Shown: positions 39,751-53,243, numbered from the stretch's first letter. The stretch: 64,000 nucleotides of DNA from Tetradesmus obliquus (GCA_030272155.1 CP126203.1:2976001-3040000), one strand, 5' to 3'. Numbers and translations: made by a program. Notes: generated from the letters alone by a model not told the origin.

Positions 39751-42700
39751 ATGAGCCAACACTGATCAATGCAGTTGTTTGGTTGCCGCGCCTGTGTTTC
39801 CACTGCAGATCTCGGAGCGCGCGATGGTGCTTCAGCGCTCAGGCGTGCTGCCGCCGCGGGAGTCGTGTGAGCTGCTGGTGCTGGACCGCAGCGTGGACCC
39901 TGTGGCCCCTGTGGTGCACGAGTGGACATACGAGGCCATGGTGTACGACCTGCTGCCTGTGGACGAAAACGTGATCAGGTGAGCGATCGTGGTGTCTTTG
40001 GTGTGCTGGTATTGGGGAAAAGGTTTGAAGATGGTGTGAATGGTGTGCTGGTGATGTAGAAGAGGAGCTGCATATGTGTGTTTGGTAGGAGCAATGGATA
40101 TGTGAGCTGCTGGTGCTGGACCGCAGCGTGGACCCTGTGGCCCCTGTGGTGCACGAGTGGACATACGAGGCCATGGTGTACGACCTGCTGCCTGTGGACG
40201 AAAACGTGATCAGGTGAGCAGCTGTGGATGTGAGAGAGGTCTGTTACAGGGGTGGGCAAGCTATCGCCCTAGAGCAAGTCACTTGCCCCTCTTTCAGCTC
40301 ACATATCATGAGAACCCGATAGCAAGCCACAAGATGCAACCAAAGTAAAACTCCAGAGGCATCTTGCAGCCCCTACCTCCCCATAAACCAACAAGTACAT
40401 GCAGTGCAGCATGTGCGAAGTGCAGCACGAAAAGCAGCAGGGTGCTCAAAGCACAGGGCACAAAACGCACAAGGGAAGGCAGGCATGGTCCAAACAGCAA
40501 GCGGGATGCACAACGGTGCTGCTTACCATAGGTGTTTGGCATGATTGCACCAAGGCAATGCTGTACACACCAGACTGCAGCAAGCAGGAGCACGCGGGAC
40601 CGACAGGAGACACTGCATGTGACATGCAAACTAAGGTGCTACTGCTTCTGCAATCCTCATGGCTGACAAGCACAGAAGCACGCAATGCGACACACAGAGC
40701 TGGAAAATCAAGCACAGTGACACACGACATGCAACATGGCTTTGCCAGAAAGTGGAAATTGGACAACTACTGACAGCACATCATGTAAAAGCAGGAAGGT
40801 CAACCAGAGCGGGGCGCCAGTACAATGCGCAGCTGTGCTGGATCAGATCGCAAGAACGGGTGATCTCCAGGCACCGCAACACGCCAATGAGCCGGCGCAG
40901 CCTCCATTGCCACAAAATCAGCAAGCAATTCCCAAAACCGCAAAACCGCCTGCTGCTTCGCCTCCTGTAACACCTGCGCTAGTAGTTGCTGTCGCTGTTG
41001 TTGTTGTTGCAGCAGCTGCTGCTGCCTACGCTGCTCAACCAGCTGGTTATGCTGTTGCTGCGCAGCAGTGAGAGCTGCATGCTGAAACACATCTGTAATA
41101 GGTACCTGCCATTGCGGCGGCGGCGCAGACGGCCGCGGCGCAGCAGGCGCGGGCGGCGGAATGTGCAGCGTGTTAGCCTGCCGTCGGCCAACATCCATGG
41201 CATTCAGAGCAGCTAAACAAATAACCCCCCAAACACCCTGGTGGAGCCGCTTAGGGCCGGGAGGCCGCTGCATCAACCAGACATGCCGCATAGCAAGCGG
41301 CGGGCGGCCTGCAGCCCGCGTACACCATGTTGCAGGCAACGCAGACAGCAGGCTGTCAATCACCGCTACCGCAACTGGGCACTCCCAAAAATGGTGCACC
41401 AGACCAGGGCACGCAGCGCCACACATGCATGTATCATGCTGCTGGTGCATGCGCTGCGATGTAGGCAAGCCATCCATGATCAGCCGCCAATACGTCTCCT
41501 TGTACGCATTATCCCAGCGCATCTTCTATAGTGCGCCCTGGGCGGCCGCCACACATTGCAAACCACGAGTCAACGCCGCGGGCGGGGCACCCGCACCGAT
41601 CGCAACACTGACAAACCTAGTGCGCCGCTCCTGGCGCTCAGCACGCAGGGGACCAAGCTGCAATGAGGTAGCTTCACGAACAGACAATTGCGCAACAGAC
41701 ACCGTCTTGCCGCGATGATTCCGCCAGCCTAGCCGCGCCACCAACATGGCCTCAACATGCTGCTCTGCTGCAGAAGGCACACATGGCGGGTCTGGCACAG
41801 CTGCAGGCGGCCAGGGCCGGTCTGCTGCAGGATGCCGCACAACAGCCAAGGCAGCCCGATGCCACGGCATGGGCAACAAGTTAACCAAGTCTGTCAAATC
41901 TGCCGATTCGTTGTCTGCATTCCTGAAGTTGGAGCCGTACGGCAGCAATGGGTGTGGCAGCTGCTGCCGTGCAGCATGCTGGATCACATGCCAAGCGCGA
42001 CAGAGATCGGCCACAGTGCGGATGCGCGGCCGACACTTGCCGCCAGAACATGCATGTGGCCCGCGCACAGAGGGCACCGGATGCATTTGCAGCCCACCGG
42101 GCACAAACCCAACCATTGTTTGCAAAAAAGGGTTAGCAAAGACAGGAGCCAAACTACACCAAGCCCCGGGCTGCAGCACCGGCGCATCCTGCACAGCCTG
42201 TAGCTGTGCACGCAACTGCTGCACGTCTGACAGCTGTTGAGGATGTGGCGGCGGCAGTGCAGGGGCAGGCGCCGCAGGCGCCAACGCCTTCACATCACAA
42301 ACTTTGCCTAGCGCTTGAAGACCAGCAATCATGTGGCGCAGCGGCGGGGGAGGGAGGGACTGCTGAGGGAACGCCTGTGACGGCTCCATCGGCGTTTGCG
42401 TGTCTTCAAAGCTGTCAAACAAGGACAATGGGCCCCACCATTTATGTTTAGAACGCAATAGCTCCCGCCCAATGCGGATCCAAGGCAGCTCAGTGTCAGG
42501 CGGCGCAGTAGCAAACTGCGCGCCCCACCAAGCATGCCGTGCACGTATGTGTTCAAGCCATGGCAAAGCACCAAAGCCACCTTCAGCCGGCCTGCCCGCC
42601 AAAAAGCGAGCAGCCACACCAGTGAAACGCCGCACAGAGTAAGCAGGTGCCAACCCTCTATCCACTAGCTTCCCAACCGCCGCAACAAGGTGCTGACGAT

Positions 42701-45700
42701 CAACATCAGGCGGCAAATCAGAGAATTCAGCTGCATAAAGCAAGGTGCTCACACCATAAGCAGCGCTACCCATACCTCTGCCAAACACCGAAAGCTGCGG
42801 AATGTGCGACAGCCGCGCGAGCGCAGCATCCACAGAAGCCAGCTTCTGACCCCAATCCACCGGAGAGTCAGAGCCCACGCACACACCCAACACATTGGCC
42901 TGCAGGACAGGGCTGAGCGGCAACACACCAGCAGCGTGCTGCTGAGAGAGCGTCGCGTGCTGCTGCCGCGCAGTAGCACCCAGCAAAAGCAACTTGGATT
43001 TGTGCAGGTTGAGCTGCTGCCCAGACGCGGCTGCCATAACCTGCATATGTAGTAAAAACTGTGCAACCTGTGCAGGGGAGCGCAGGTAGACCTGCGTGTC
43101 ATCGGCAAACTGAGTCGCTGACAACTGCACACCTTGCACGGTGATGTTGATGCCTTCACTCTGCAAAAATCTCAACAATGCCTCACCAACAAACAAGTAG
43201 AGCAGAGGAGACAGGGGACACCCCTGCCGCACGCCAGCATCAAACCTGCGCATGCCAGACACAAGGCCATTCATGCACGCGCACGCATGCGTGTTGGTGA
43301 GCAGTAACTTCACCCACTTACAGAATTCAGGCCCCACGCCCATAGCACTCATGACAGACAGCAGGAAGGGCCTGTCCAAGGTGTCGTACGCCTTGGCAAA
43401 ATCCAGCAGCGCTGCCACCACTGTGCTGTCTTCTGGCAGCGCGTGCAGCAGGAGCTGCATGGTGATGATGTTGTGGCCGATCCTGCGGCGCTTGATGAAA
43501 GCTGTCTGCGTAGGAGAGATAGCCTGATCTAGCACTGCCTGCAGGCGGGAGGCCAAACTCTGGCCAAGAGCCTGTAGTCGGTGTTGAGCAGGGTGATGGG
43601 GCGGTAATTGGCTGCCAGGGTAACATCGCCAGCCTTGAAGATGCCAATCACCACACCGTCCAGGAAACCGGCCGGTGTCTGCCCCAGCGTGCCTACTGCT
43701 GTAAACACACGCGCCAAGACCGGCGCGAGCAGCTCCTTGCAGTGCTTGTACACTGCAACAGGCAGGCCATCCAGGCCTGGGGACGTGTTCGGCTTGGAGT
43801 CTGACATAGCCTGGAGCACTGCGGCTGCGGTGACCACTTCGCTGCCATCTGCTGCTGTTGGCTGCCGAGGCAAACTGGTGACGGCTGCGAGGATGGCAGC
43901 CTGGGCGGCTGGGTCCACTGCCGGCTGCGCACTCACACCAGCCCACTGCGTGATGGCCACCTTGGCAGGCCCTGCTCCCTCCCACACATACGCGCCGGCT
44001 GTACTGCATAGAGCAACCACCTTCCTGGAGGTAGGAGCTCGCTCCAGGGCACGCAGCTGCTCCGTGATGCAGGGGTTGGGCTGCTCCCCGCGGTGCAGCC
44101 ACTGCTGCCGCTGCAGTCGTTCGCTGGCTGACCATGCTGCCTGCTGGGCGGCGCGGAGGGCTGCGCGGGCAGCCGTCAGCGCCGCCATCGCTGCGTTGAT
44201 CTGCGGCTGACCTGCAGCTGCGCCAAGCTGCTCCAGGGCTGCCTGCACCTGATGCTGGGCAGCGGCGTACGTCGGCAGCGCTGTGTCAGCGCGCCAGGCC
44301 TTGCGAATCTCCCGGCACCTGGCCAGGAGCCGTTGCTTGAAGCCAGGCCACCAAACAAGGCGGGCAAAGTCGGACGTTGGCTCGCCCTGCAGCTCGATGA
44401 GCACCCAAGCCTTGAGCAGGGCGCGGTGGTCGGGGCTGCTCCAGAAGTCCACACGGGCGCGGGCAAGGCCAGGGCCAGTGGGGTGGGGGGGCTGCACGGG
44501 AGCCAGCTCGAGCACCAAAGGGAAGTGGTCAGAGACACTCGAGGGAGCTGTGGCACATGACACCACGCTGGCGCGCAGCGCGCTGCCAACATAAGCTCGA
44601 TCCAGCCGCGCTACATGTCCAATGCGCCTGGCAAGCCTGTTTCGGCGGGTTCGCGCGCTTCACAGCTGCGTGGAGAGCTGCTGCTGCCACAGCCGCCAAG
44701 CAGAGGCTGCTGCAGCTGCTCCTGGCTGCTGCAGCGCTGCAGACGAGGTGGCCGAGCGGTCTAAGGCGCACGGTTCAGGTCCGTGTCCGAAAGGGCGTGG
44801 GTTCGAACCCCACCCTCGTCAAAGGACACGCTCAGCATGGCTGAGCATCACCCTGGCATTGTTTTTGTGTGTGTAAAGTGTATAGTAGTTGTGGCCGCAG
44901 CAGCAGTTCAGCAGCAGACAGCCAGCTTGGGATCCAAGCGCAGTGTGAGGATGCTGTGATGGGCAGCAATGCTTGTTGTTGTGGTGAGGTCGCGCTGACC
45001 AGCAGTGCTCAGGTCGGTTGAACGGGTGTTAAAGTGATGATGTGAGGTGTCCAGGTGGGGCGCGAGAGAAAGGTCTGTTGGATAGAGATAGAGGGGTTAC
45101 ACGGTGTGTTCATGCGGCATACGCCACCACAGACACCTGGTGAATAGGAAGCTGCGAGCAGCTCAGCTCGGGCTGTCACTCTGAGGTTTTAAACCCCAGA
45201 AAGGTCTGTTACAGGGTTGGGCGCGCGAAGGGGGAAGAGGGGTTACACGGTGTGCACAGGCAACTACGTTGCAACGAACACCCGAAAACCTGGAACGCCG
45301 CAAATGACTCAGCAAAACAGGCTGTCACTCAAGGAGACTCACCCCAGAAAGTCTCTGTGTGTGTAACTTGACATATGGCCTTGCAGGCAAAGCCGTCAGC
45401 CACAGCACACGCAGTGTTGATGCTAAACAACGGTAGGACTAGTGTAAACAATGTCAGTGACAGCAAGCTGCACTTTATGCAGTGCAGCGGGCGGGCTGAA
45501 TCCCCAGAACAACACCCACCAGCAGAAACATAGCCGGACAGGCGGTGGCCTGAGGCGACAAACTGGGAAAAGAGAGCAGAGAACAAGCCAGCTGCTGCAA
45601 GGGCCGCACATCTACATGTCGCAGCAGCGATACGGCAACTCACAGCTCCTGCAAAGCAAGACGGCTAGCTCTGGCGTTTCAGAAGCTCACAGAGAAAGCA

Positions 45701-48700
45701 AGTACATGCAGTGAGAAGAAGGCCACAAAGCTCACAGAGAAAGCAAGTACATGCAGTGAGAAGAAGGGTTGGGCGCGGATAGATAGAGGGGTTACACGGT
45801 GTGTTCATGCGGCATACGCCACCACAGACACCTGGTGAAATAGGAAGCTGCAAGCAGCTCAGCTCGGGCTGTCACTCTGAGGTTTCAACCCCAGAAAAAC
45901 CTCTGTGCGTAAGGTATGACATTGGTTATGCTATGGTTTGGGCGCGCCGGCAGAGAGAGAGAGTGGCAGAGAGAGAGAGAGAGAGTGGCAGAGAGAGTCT
46001 TGTATTTTGCGTGTCTGCAAATGTATTTCCTCATGTCGTCAGTCTTTGCTGGCTTTCACTGCCCCAGTCACTGTGTTCTGGGGAAGCTCTGCACCGGCAC
46101 TGCCAGCTGCTGCTGGAAGCTTCTGGTGGGCGCATATTGCTTTCGTGCACGCAGGAGTTCGTGCATTACTGACCCATCAATTTTCTTTTATAGCATATAT
46201 ATGTATATATGCTTATCGCTGATAATCAGATCGAGGAGGCAGAACGGAGACCGTCGCAGTGCGCAGTTTCTGAGGTCGAGTTACTCGGGCCTGCAACATT
46301 CCATCATTTATCATTCAACAAGGCTCTGGGTTCAAGCGGCAACTCTGTTGCTGCAGTGCAACGACAGAGTGGGACCGGCATGCATTTCAGCGTCTCATGC
46401 TGGAGCTCCGCCCTTGCCTCACCCAGGTGGCCACCTTGCTGACACCACAGACGTCTGCTGATCATGGTAGAATGGCAGCACCTTTCGGTGTGCATCTGGC
46501 CAAATATGCTTAGCAGCAGCAATGGCTGCAAAACCCTGCGACTGTAAAACCAGCGGATCTCTGCTGCATTCAAACACTGACAGCAGCTGCTGCCAGGCAA
46601 CAAGTGTGCTGCAGCCAGCATTTGACATGTAGAGAGTCAACTGTAAAACCAGTCACATATGCTGAAGGTAAAATCATAATCAATATTGTAAATATTCATA
46701 AACAGTATGTGGCATGTTGATGCACATCAGGTGCAGCAGCAGCAGTCTGCTACCGCTGCTGCTGCCCTTTCCTGCAAGCATTTAATGTACTCAGATTTGC
46801 TCTCCCTCTGCCCCTGGCCAGTGCATCTGGCCTGGAGAGAGAGAGAGAGAGAGGCCCACCGTCCACCCCTCCTGGCAACAAACCGGCGGGCAGTCAGGTG
46901 CTGCTGCCTCACACACATACACTGCACTGTCAGTGCTCATGCACCATGTGTGAAGATCAGACAGCAGCCCCTGAGCCACCAGCAGGTAGGCCAGGAGTCT
47001 GCTGCTGATGCTGCACAGCTGTGCACATCACGTATCATCAGATTCAAGTTGCACCAGCCTTCACATATCCTAAACAATCATTCACCACCACCGACTGCAC
47101 ACAAAGCCATCAATCATATCACAGCAGCCCTCAGCCAGCCATGCACCATCCAATCACACGCTCGCAGCCTAGTATGGAGTGTACCTGCCGCTACCCCTGC
47201 CACCATGGCCATAGCCACCAAACCTGCCACGCTGGCCTGCGCTGTGGCGCCCGCGTGGCGCATCCCTGCCGCCCGTGTAGCGGCCCCTGTTGCTGTAGCC
47301 GTCCCTGCTGCTGTCACTGCCGTAGCCACCCCTGCTGCTGTCACTGCCGTAGCCACCCCTGTCACCCCTGCTGCCGTCATTGCTGTAACGCCCCCTGCCG
47401 TAGCCCCTGCCTGTGCCACTGCCCCTGTTGCTGGGCGCGCTCCACACGCTGAACTGCTGCTGCGGCGGCGTCTCCATCTCGCCACCCTCATACGCTGCCT
47501 CTGTGTCGCCCCTGGCCGCTGCTGCTGTGCCCGCTGCCTCCACCCTCGCCAGAGCTGCCTGTGTGTCTGCAAACTGCTGTCGCAGTGCAGCTAGCTCGCT
47601 GCTGCTGATACTGCTGCTAGCGCCCGCACTGCTGCCAGCACCCACGCTGCTTCCTGCTCCTGCTGCTGCTGATGCTGCCGCCATGTTTGGTGTGGCCGGC
47701 AGCGCCCGGGCTGCAGCCCGCGCTGGCTGCTGTCCATATGTTGCAGCAGCCGCGCCGTGGCGGCCGCCAGCCTGCCCAGCAGCCGGTCCACCTGCCTGGT
47801 GGCCTGCTGCTGGCGTGCTGCGGCCCTGCCTTAGCTTTGCTGTGAGCACCTGTGAGGGGCGCTGCAGCACTGGTACGTGCCTCCTGTGGAGGGCCTGTTC
47901 GCTGCAACTGGTGCAGGGTCCATGTCTCAGCCGACTGGCTGATAATGTCCCATGCATCCAGGGGCAGGTCAACGCCACAGGCTGCTGTTGTTGGTGCTAA
48001 TATATCATCATAGAACTGCCAGGCAACCTCGCGGTTGCAGTCCACCATTTGCTGCCCGTCTGCTGCTGCTAAAGGTATGTGATTTAAACCGCATGCTAGC
48101 AGCTCCCTCAGTGGTGCATACTGCACCACTGCGAGGTCTGTTGTGAGCACGTGTTTTGTACCGAAAGCCATGGGGCAGTGCTCCAGAATGCTGCCATCCG
48201 TGATGGTAGTTTTGAAGCGTGCATCAAGGCTAGCGCAGCTGCATGACATGGTGGCCAGCTGCTGTTCTAGGCTTTGTATGCTTTGCTGCTGTGCCATTAC
48301 TTGGCGTGCGTTGATGGCTGTTGGCTTTAGCTGCTGCTCATAGCTCCATGTGAGCTGGTATTCCGGCAGTGCATTTAGCAGTACCGGTTGCAGTTGGGCT
48401 ATGATCACCTCATGCAGCATCTGCATCGGGTGTGCATGCTCCAAACAACGTGATATGTACCGCGCTTTAATTGTCACTGGCCTGCTGCTGGTGCATTCAA
48501 TTGCCACATAGTTCCTGCCCAGAGCACTCACTTCAAGCGTACGCCTGTTCAGCTCCTGCTGCCCCTGCTGCTCCTCCTGCTCAACGCCATCCTCGGCAAG
48601 CTGCTGCAGATCCTCATTGTCCGCCATGCTGCGTGGCTGGTGTAGACGACAATGCTCCTGAGGGGGCAGTCAGCTGATGCGGTGCAGTGCATCAGCTGGT

Positions 48701-49950
48701 TACTGGCAAGGCCGAAGCAAGTGGTGCCATACACATGCCCGCATACAGCTGAAGGTCAGCATAGTTCAAGAAACTGCGTGTCATAGCTGAGGGGCTGTCA
48801 TAGGATCTGCCCAATTTGGGTTTTACATCTGTCATGTGCCATATGCCAGAGGATCACAGCAGCCCTGCCAGCACTGCTGTGCTGGTGTTACATCTGCTGC
48901 AACAACGCAGTACTGTAACCCCTGCGAGCCATTCTGGAGATATAATAATATATTGGGCTTCAAGCCTGCTCGTTCCCTGATCAATGCTTGTGGGATCCAC
49001 AGTCATTGAAGGCAAGGCTGAGATAAGTTTGAACCAGAGGCAAGCAAGACCGCACCTTCGCCAAGCGGCTTCCAGGCCTTCCTGCCTAACCCCGAAGAGA
49101 GAGTGGCAGAGAGAGTCTTGTATTTTGCGTGTCTGCAAATGTATTTCCTCATGTCGTCAGTCTTTGCTGGCTTTCACTGCCCCAGTCACTGTGTTCTGGG
49201 GAAGCTCTGCACCGGCACTGCCAGCTGCTGCTGGAAGCTTCTGGTGGGCGCATATTGCTTTCGTGCACGCAGGAGTTCGTGCATTACTGACCCATCAATT
49301 TTCTTTTATAGCATATATATGTATATATGCTTATCGCTGATAATCAGATCGAGGAGGCAGAACGGAGACCGTCGCAGTGCGCAGTTTCTGAGGTCGAGTT
49401 ACTCGGGCCTGCAACATTCCATCATTTATCATTCAACAAGGCTCTGGGTTCAAGCGGCAACTCTGTTGCTGCAGTGCAACGACAGAGTGGGACCGGCATG
49501 CAATTCAGCGTCTCATGCTGGAGCTCCGCCCTTGCCTCACCCAGGTGGCCACCTTGCTGACACCACAGACGTCTGCTGATAATGGTAGAATGGCAGCACC
49601 TTTCGGTGTGCATCTGGCCAAATATGCTTAGCAGCAGCAATGGCTGCAAAACCCTGCGACTGTAAAACCAGCGGATCTCTGCTGCATTCAAACACTGACA
49701 GCAGCTGCTGCCAGGCAACAAGTGTGCTGCAGCCAGCATTTGACATGTAGAGAGTCAACTGTAAAACCAGTCACATATGCTGAAGGTAAAATCATAATCA
49801 ATATTGTAAATATTCATAAACAGTATGTGGCATGTTGATTCACATCAGGTGCAGCAGCAGCAGTCTGCTACCGCTGCTGCTGCCCTTTCCTGCAAGCATT
49901 TAATGTACTCAGATTTGCTCTCCCTCTGCCCCTGGCCAGTGCATCTGGCC

Positions 49951-49985
<35 letters not shown>

Positions 49986-52900
49986 CTGTTACAGGGGTGG
50001 GCAAGCTATCGCCCTAGAGCAAGTCACTTGCCCCTCTTTCAGCTCACATATCATGAGAACCCGATAGCAAGCCACCAGATGCAACCAAAGTGAAACTCCT
50101 GAGGCATCTTGCAGCCCCTACCTCCCCAACCAACAAGTACATGCAGTGCAGCATGTGCGAAGTGCAGCACGAAAAGCAGCAGGGTGCTCAAAGCACAGGG
50201 CACAAAATGCACAAGGGAAGGCAGGCATGGTCCAAACAGCAAGCGGGATGCACAATGGTGCTGCTTACCATAGGTGTTTGGCATGATTGCACCAAGGCAC
50301 TGCTGTACACACCAGACTGCAGCAAGCAGGAGCACGCGGGACCGACAGGAGACACTGCATGTGACATGCAAACTAAGGTGCTACTGCTTCTGCAATCCTC
50401 ATGGCTGACAAGCATAGAAGCACGCAAAGAGAGAGAGAGAGGTCTGTTACAGGGGTGGGCACGCAATGAGAAGAAGAGGGGTTACACGGTGTGCACAGGC
50501 AACTACGTTGCAACGGACACCCGAAAACACAGGAAAACTGCAGGAAGCTCAGCACAAACTGTCACTCATGTGAGGCCCAACCCCAGAGAAATGGCCCCCG
50601 TGTGTAAGTTTCGGCATATGGCCATGCTAGCACAGCCGCCTTCCTTACTCCACACAGTTCGCCCCCAGTAAATGTATTCTCCTCCTGTAAATGGGCACGC
50701 AATGTGGCAGCAGCAGCGATTTGCATTTGCAAGGATTATTACTGTTGTAAGGCTGGCAATGTGCATCCTGCGGTGGGGTAGCCTCAATCAGCGAGGACAC
50801 ATCAGCTTCCCTGGTTGCACAGGGTGGAGTCAGCAGTGATGGCCGAGTAGTTAAGGTGCCAGGCTGCTAACTTGGTGGGTTGTTTATCCCGCGGGAGTTC
50901 GACCTCCCTCGCTGCGGTTTTGCTGCTTGCCCCAATCCACCATCACCTTGACAGGCTGATTGTGGGGTGCATCACTTTATAGTCTGGAAGCACAGAGACT
51001 GCGGGTGGTCTCTTGACTGCGCTGGGTGGAGTTGAGAGGATACACCTGTTACAATTGGTACCAAAGGCGTCAACTCAATAAGACGGCTGCGCCCTTTGTT
51101 AGTGTAGTAGCAACAGCACTAGCTGTCGTCGTCATCGTCATCGTCATGTCACTCGCAGGTACTCTGCTGAGACAGCGTCGGGCAAGGCTGAGGTCAAGGA
51201 CCACTTGCTGAATGATGCCAGCGACGAGTTGCGTGTCACTGTGTGTCACTTTGTGTAACTGTGTGTCATTTTGTTGTCATGTTATGTTACCTGCAGGTAC
51301 TCCGCAGGCTGAAGTCAAGGACCACTTGCTGGATGATGCCAGCGACGAGCTGTGTGTCACTGTCTGTCACTGCGCGTCACTTTGTTGTCATTGTTATGTT
51401 ACGTGCAGGTACTCTGCTGAGACAGCGTCGGGCAAGGCTGAGGTGAAGGACCACCTGCTGGATGACGCAAGCGATGAGCTGTGGGGGCAGCTGCGGCACG
51501 AGCACATAGCAGGTGAGCTGAGCAGCCACAACAGCATGGTGTGCTGCAGCAGGTGCGGCTGTAGTACTGCAGCTGGGTGGTCGGTGGCTTTTGACAAAAG
51601 AAAACACGTGGATGCATGCAAGGGCAGCAATACAGCTTATGAGGCACACGGATTTCGACATATCGGAGTCTGTGCTCAGAGTGGGTCAGGCGGGCACCAC
51701 CAGCAAGTGATTAAGCACAGTTTTAATTTCAATTTAAAGTTAATTGAAATCAGGAGTAAAGATGGTGCCAGCTGCATGCGTGTAAGAGACAGGGGCGTGG
51801 TGCCCGTCTTGCAGCGCATTTACAGGTGAATACATATTCTGTGCAAGCGCATGGTATGTGCATCTATTCGAATCTCGCGCAGACATGCTACGCAGCAACG
51901 AGCCAAAGCCATTTTCTCCTACAAGCATGCTGTGTGGTGCTGACGGCAACTTGTGCTGCTCTTCACCTGCCTGCCCTGGCGCTGCCTCCCCTGTGATGCT
52001 CCTTATTCTTTCATCGTCACCTACCATGCCACCTCCTGCCTGGCGCCCGCCAGACGTGTACAGCAGCCTATCAAAGCGATTCTCGGAGTTCCAAGAAAAG
52101 AACAAGGCAGCCAAGTACCAGAGCAGCAAGGGTGAGTGAGCTCTGCAAAACTGCTGTTGAGGGGGCTGGGTGCATTGCTGCTGGGCCAGGTCTGATCAGC
52201 AGCTGATGCCATGTATTACGCAATCTGCCGTGCTCTCTGTCTCGCGACTGGGTCTAGCAACTCGCACATTGGTGACTGTGCGTATTGGTTGAATGCACTG
52301 ATGCTCTCGCTGTATCTTCACCTGGCTTACTTTCAGCTGTGTGGCACTACAGCAGGCGCAGCTGCGCACCCGATGGTGTCCACGGGCTTGCACTGCTGCT
52401 CCTCCTGCTGTTTCCACAGCCCAATTTTTACATCATCAGCCTTGCTTCTGTTAACTTTCACACCCGGAACTGCAGCAGGCGCAGCTGGGCAGCCGGCCAT
52501 GTCCACGGGCAACATCCGCGGCCTCATCCAAGCCCTGCCGCAGTTCCGGGAGGTGCTGGGCCGGCTGAGCGTGCACATCTTTGTGAGCAGCGAGCTCAAG
52601 AACACGCTGAATGCGCGCAGCCTGACCGAGCTTGGGGAGCTGGAGCAGAACCTGATTTATGGCGATGCCAACAGCCAGGACCTGATCAAGTTCCTGTCGG
52701 GTGAGCGGCCGTGCTGTATGTTCGCTTTGTGTGCATCAAGGATGCAGGGGTTGATTTGGTGATGATCAGCTTGAGATGGATGGTTAGATCCTTCTTATGT
52801 TGTTTGTCTGAGACTTTTTTAGCAGCAGCAGCAGCAGCAGCAATGTTGGAGTGGGTTCAGTGTTGGCACTGCTTGCTGGTGGCTGACCGAGCTTGGGGAG

Positions 52901-53069
52901 CTGAAGCAGAATTTGATATACGGGGACGCCAACAGCCAGGACCTCATCAAGTTCCTGTCGGGTGAGCAGTTTGTCACTGTTGTAGCTGAATTGGGAGGTT
53001 CAAAATTGAGTAACGCTTTTAGTTCTCTTGCCTAGTGTTGCCCATGATACTAACCTGTTAATCACTGCT

Positions 53070-53108
<39 letters not shown>

Positions 53109-53196
53109 CAGACCATGGCGCCAGCCTAGAAGCTGCTGACAAGATGCGGCTGCTTGTGGCCTACATCGCGACGCACCCGCTGCTTTTGATGTTGCC

Positions 53197-53243
<47 letters not shown>

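Larger units (their letters stand above)
45955..49978 (-). mobile_element. Candidate non-autonomous LTR-like retroelement with gag-like region
   Basis: Two direct repeats of about 880 bp (45,980-46,850 and 49,098-49,970) are almost identical and flank 2.2 kb of unique DNA. The interior codes on the minus strand (about 48,627-47,169) for a gag-like protein: Gln-rich N-terminus, coiled-coil-like middle and an Arg-Gly-rich tail. The reading frame looks interrupted at least once. There is no reverse transcriptase, protease or integrase, so it would depend on another element. The near-identity of the direct repeats means a very young insertion. Each repeat ends in (GA)n and lacks clear TG...CA ends, so a segmental duplication around another insertion remains possible. 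Confidence 0.45.

Noticed and set aside
38856-39769. Long poly-Ala / poly-Gln / poly-Cys frames on both strands
   Set aside because: They arise from the CTG tracts between the decoy Sec1 exons.
38907-39808. CRISPR-like array (regular repeats and spacers)
   Set aside because: Repeats are exon-intron units of a eukaryotic gene with CTG spacers of varying length; unit size and content are wrong and the genome is eukaryotic.
41161-42240. Plus-strand frames up to 185 codons
   Set aside because: Antisense shadows of the minus-strand LINE polyprotein.
46707-48000. Plus-strand frames of 195-295 codons
   Set aside because: Antisense to the gag-like region of the LTR-like element; Pro/Ala/Cys-rich as expected for the complement of Gln- and Gly-rich coding DNA.
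47169-48627. Host RNA-binding (RGG) protein gene
   Set aside because: The Arg-Gly tail could suggest it, but the position between near-identical direct repeats and the lack of introns in an intron-rich genome favour a gag-like element region.
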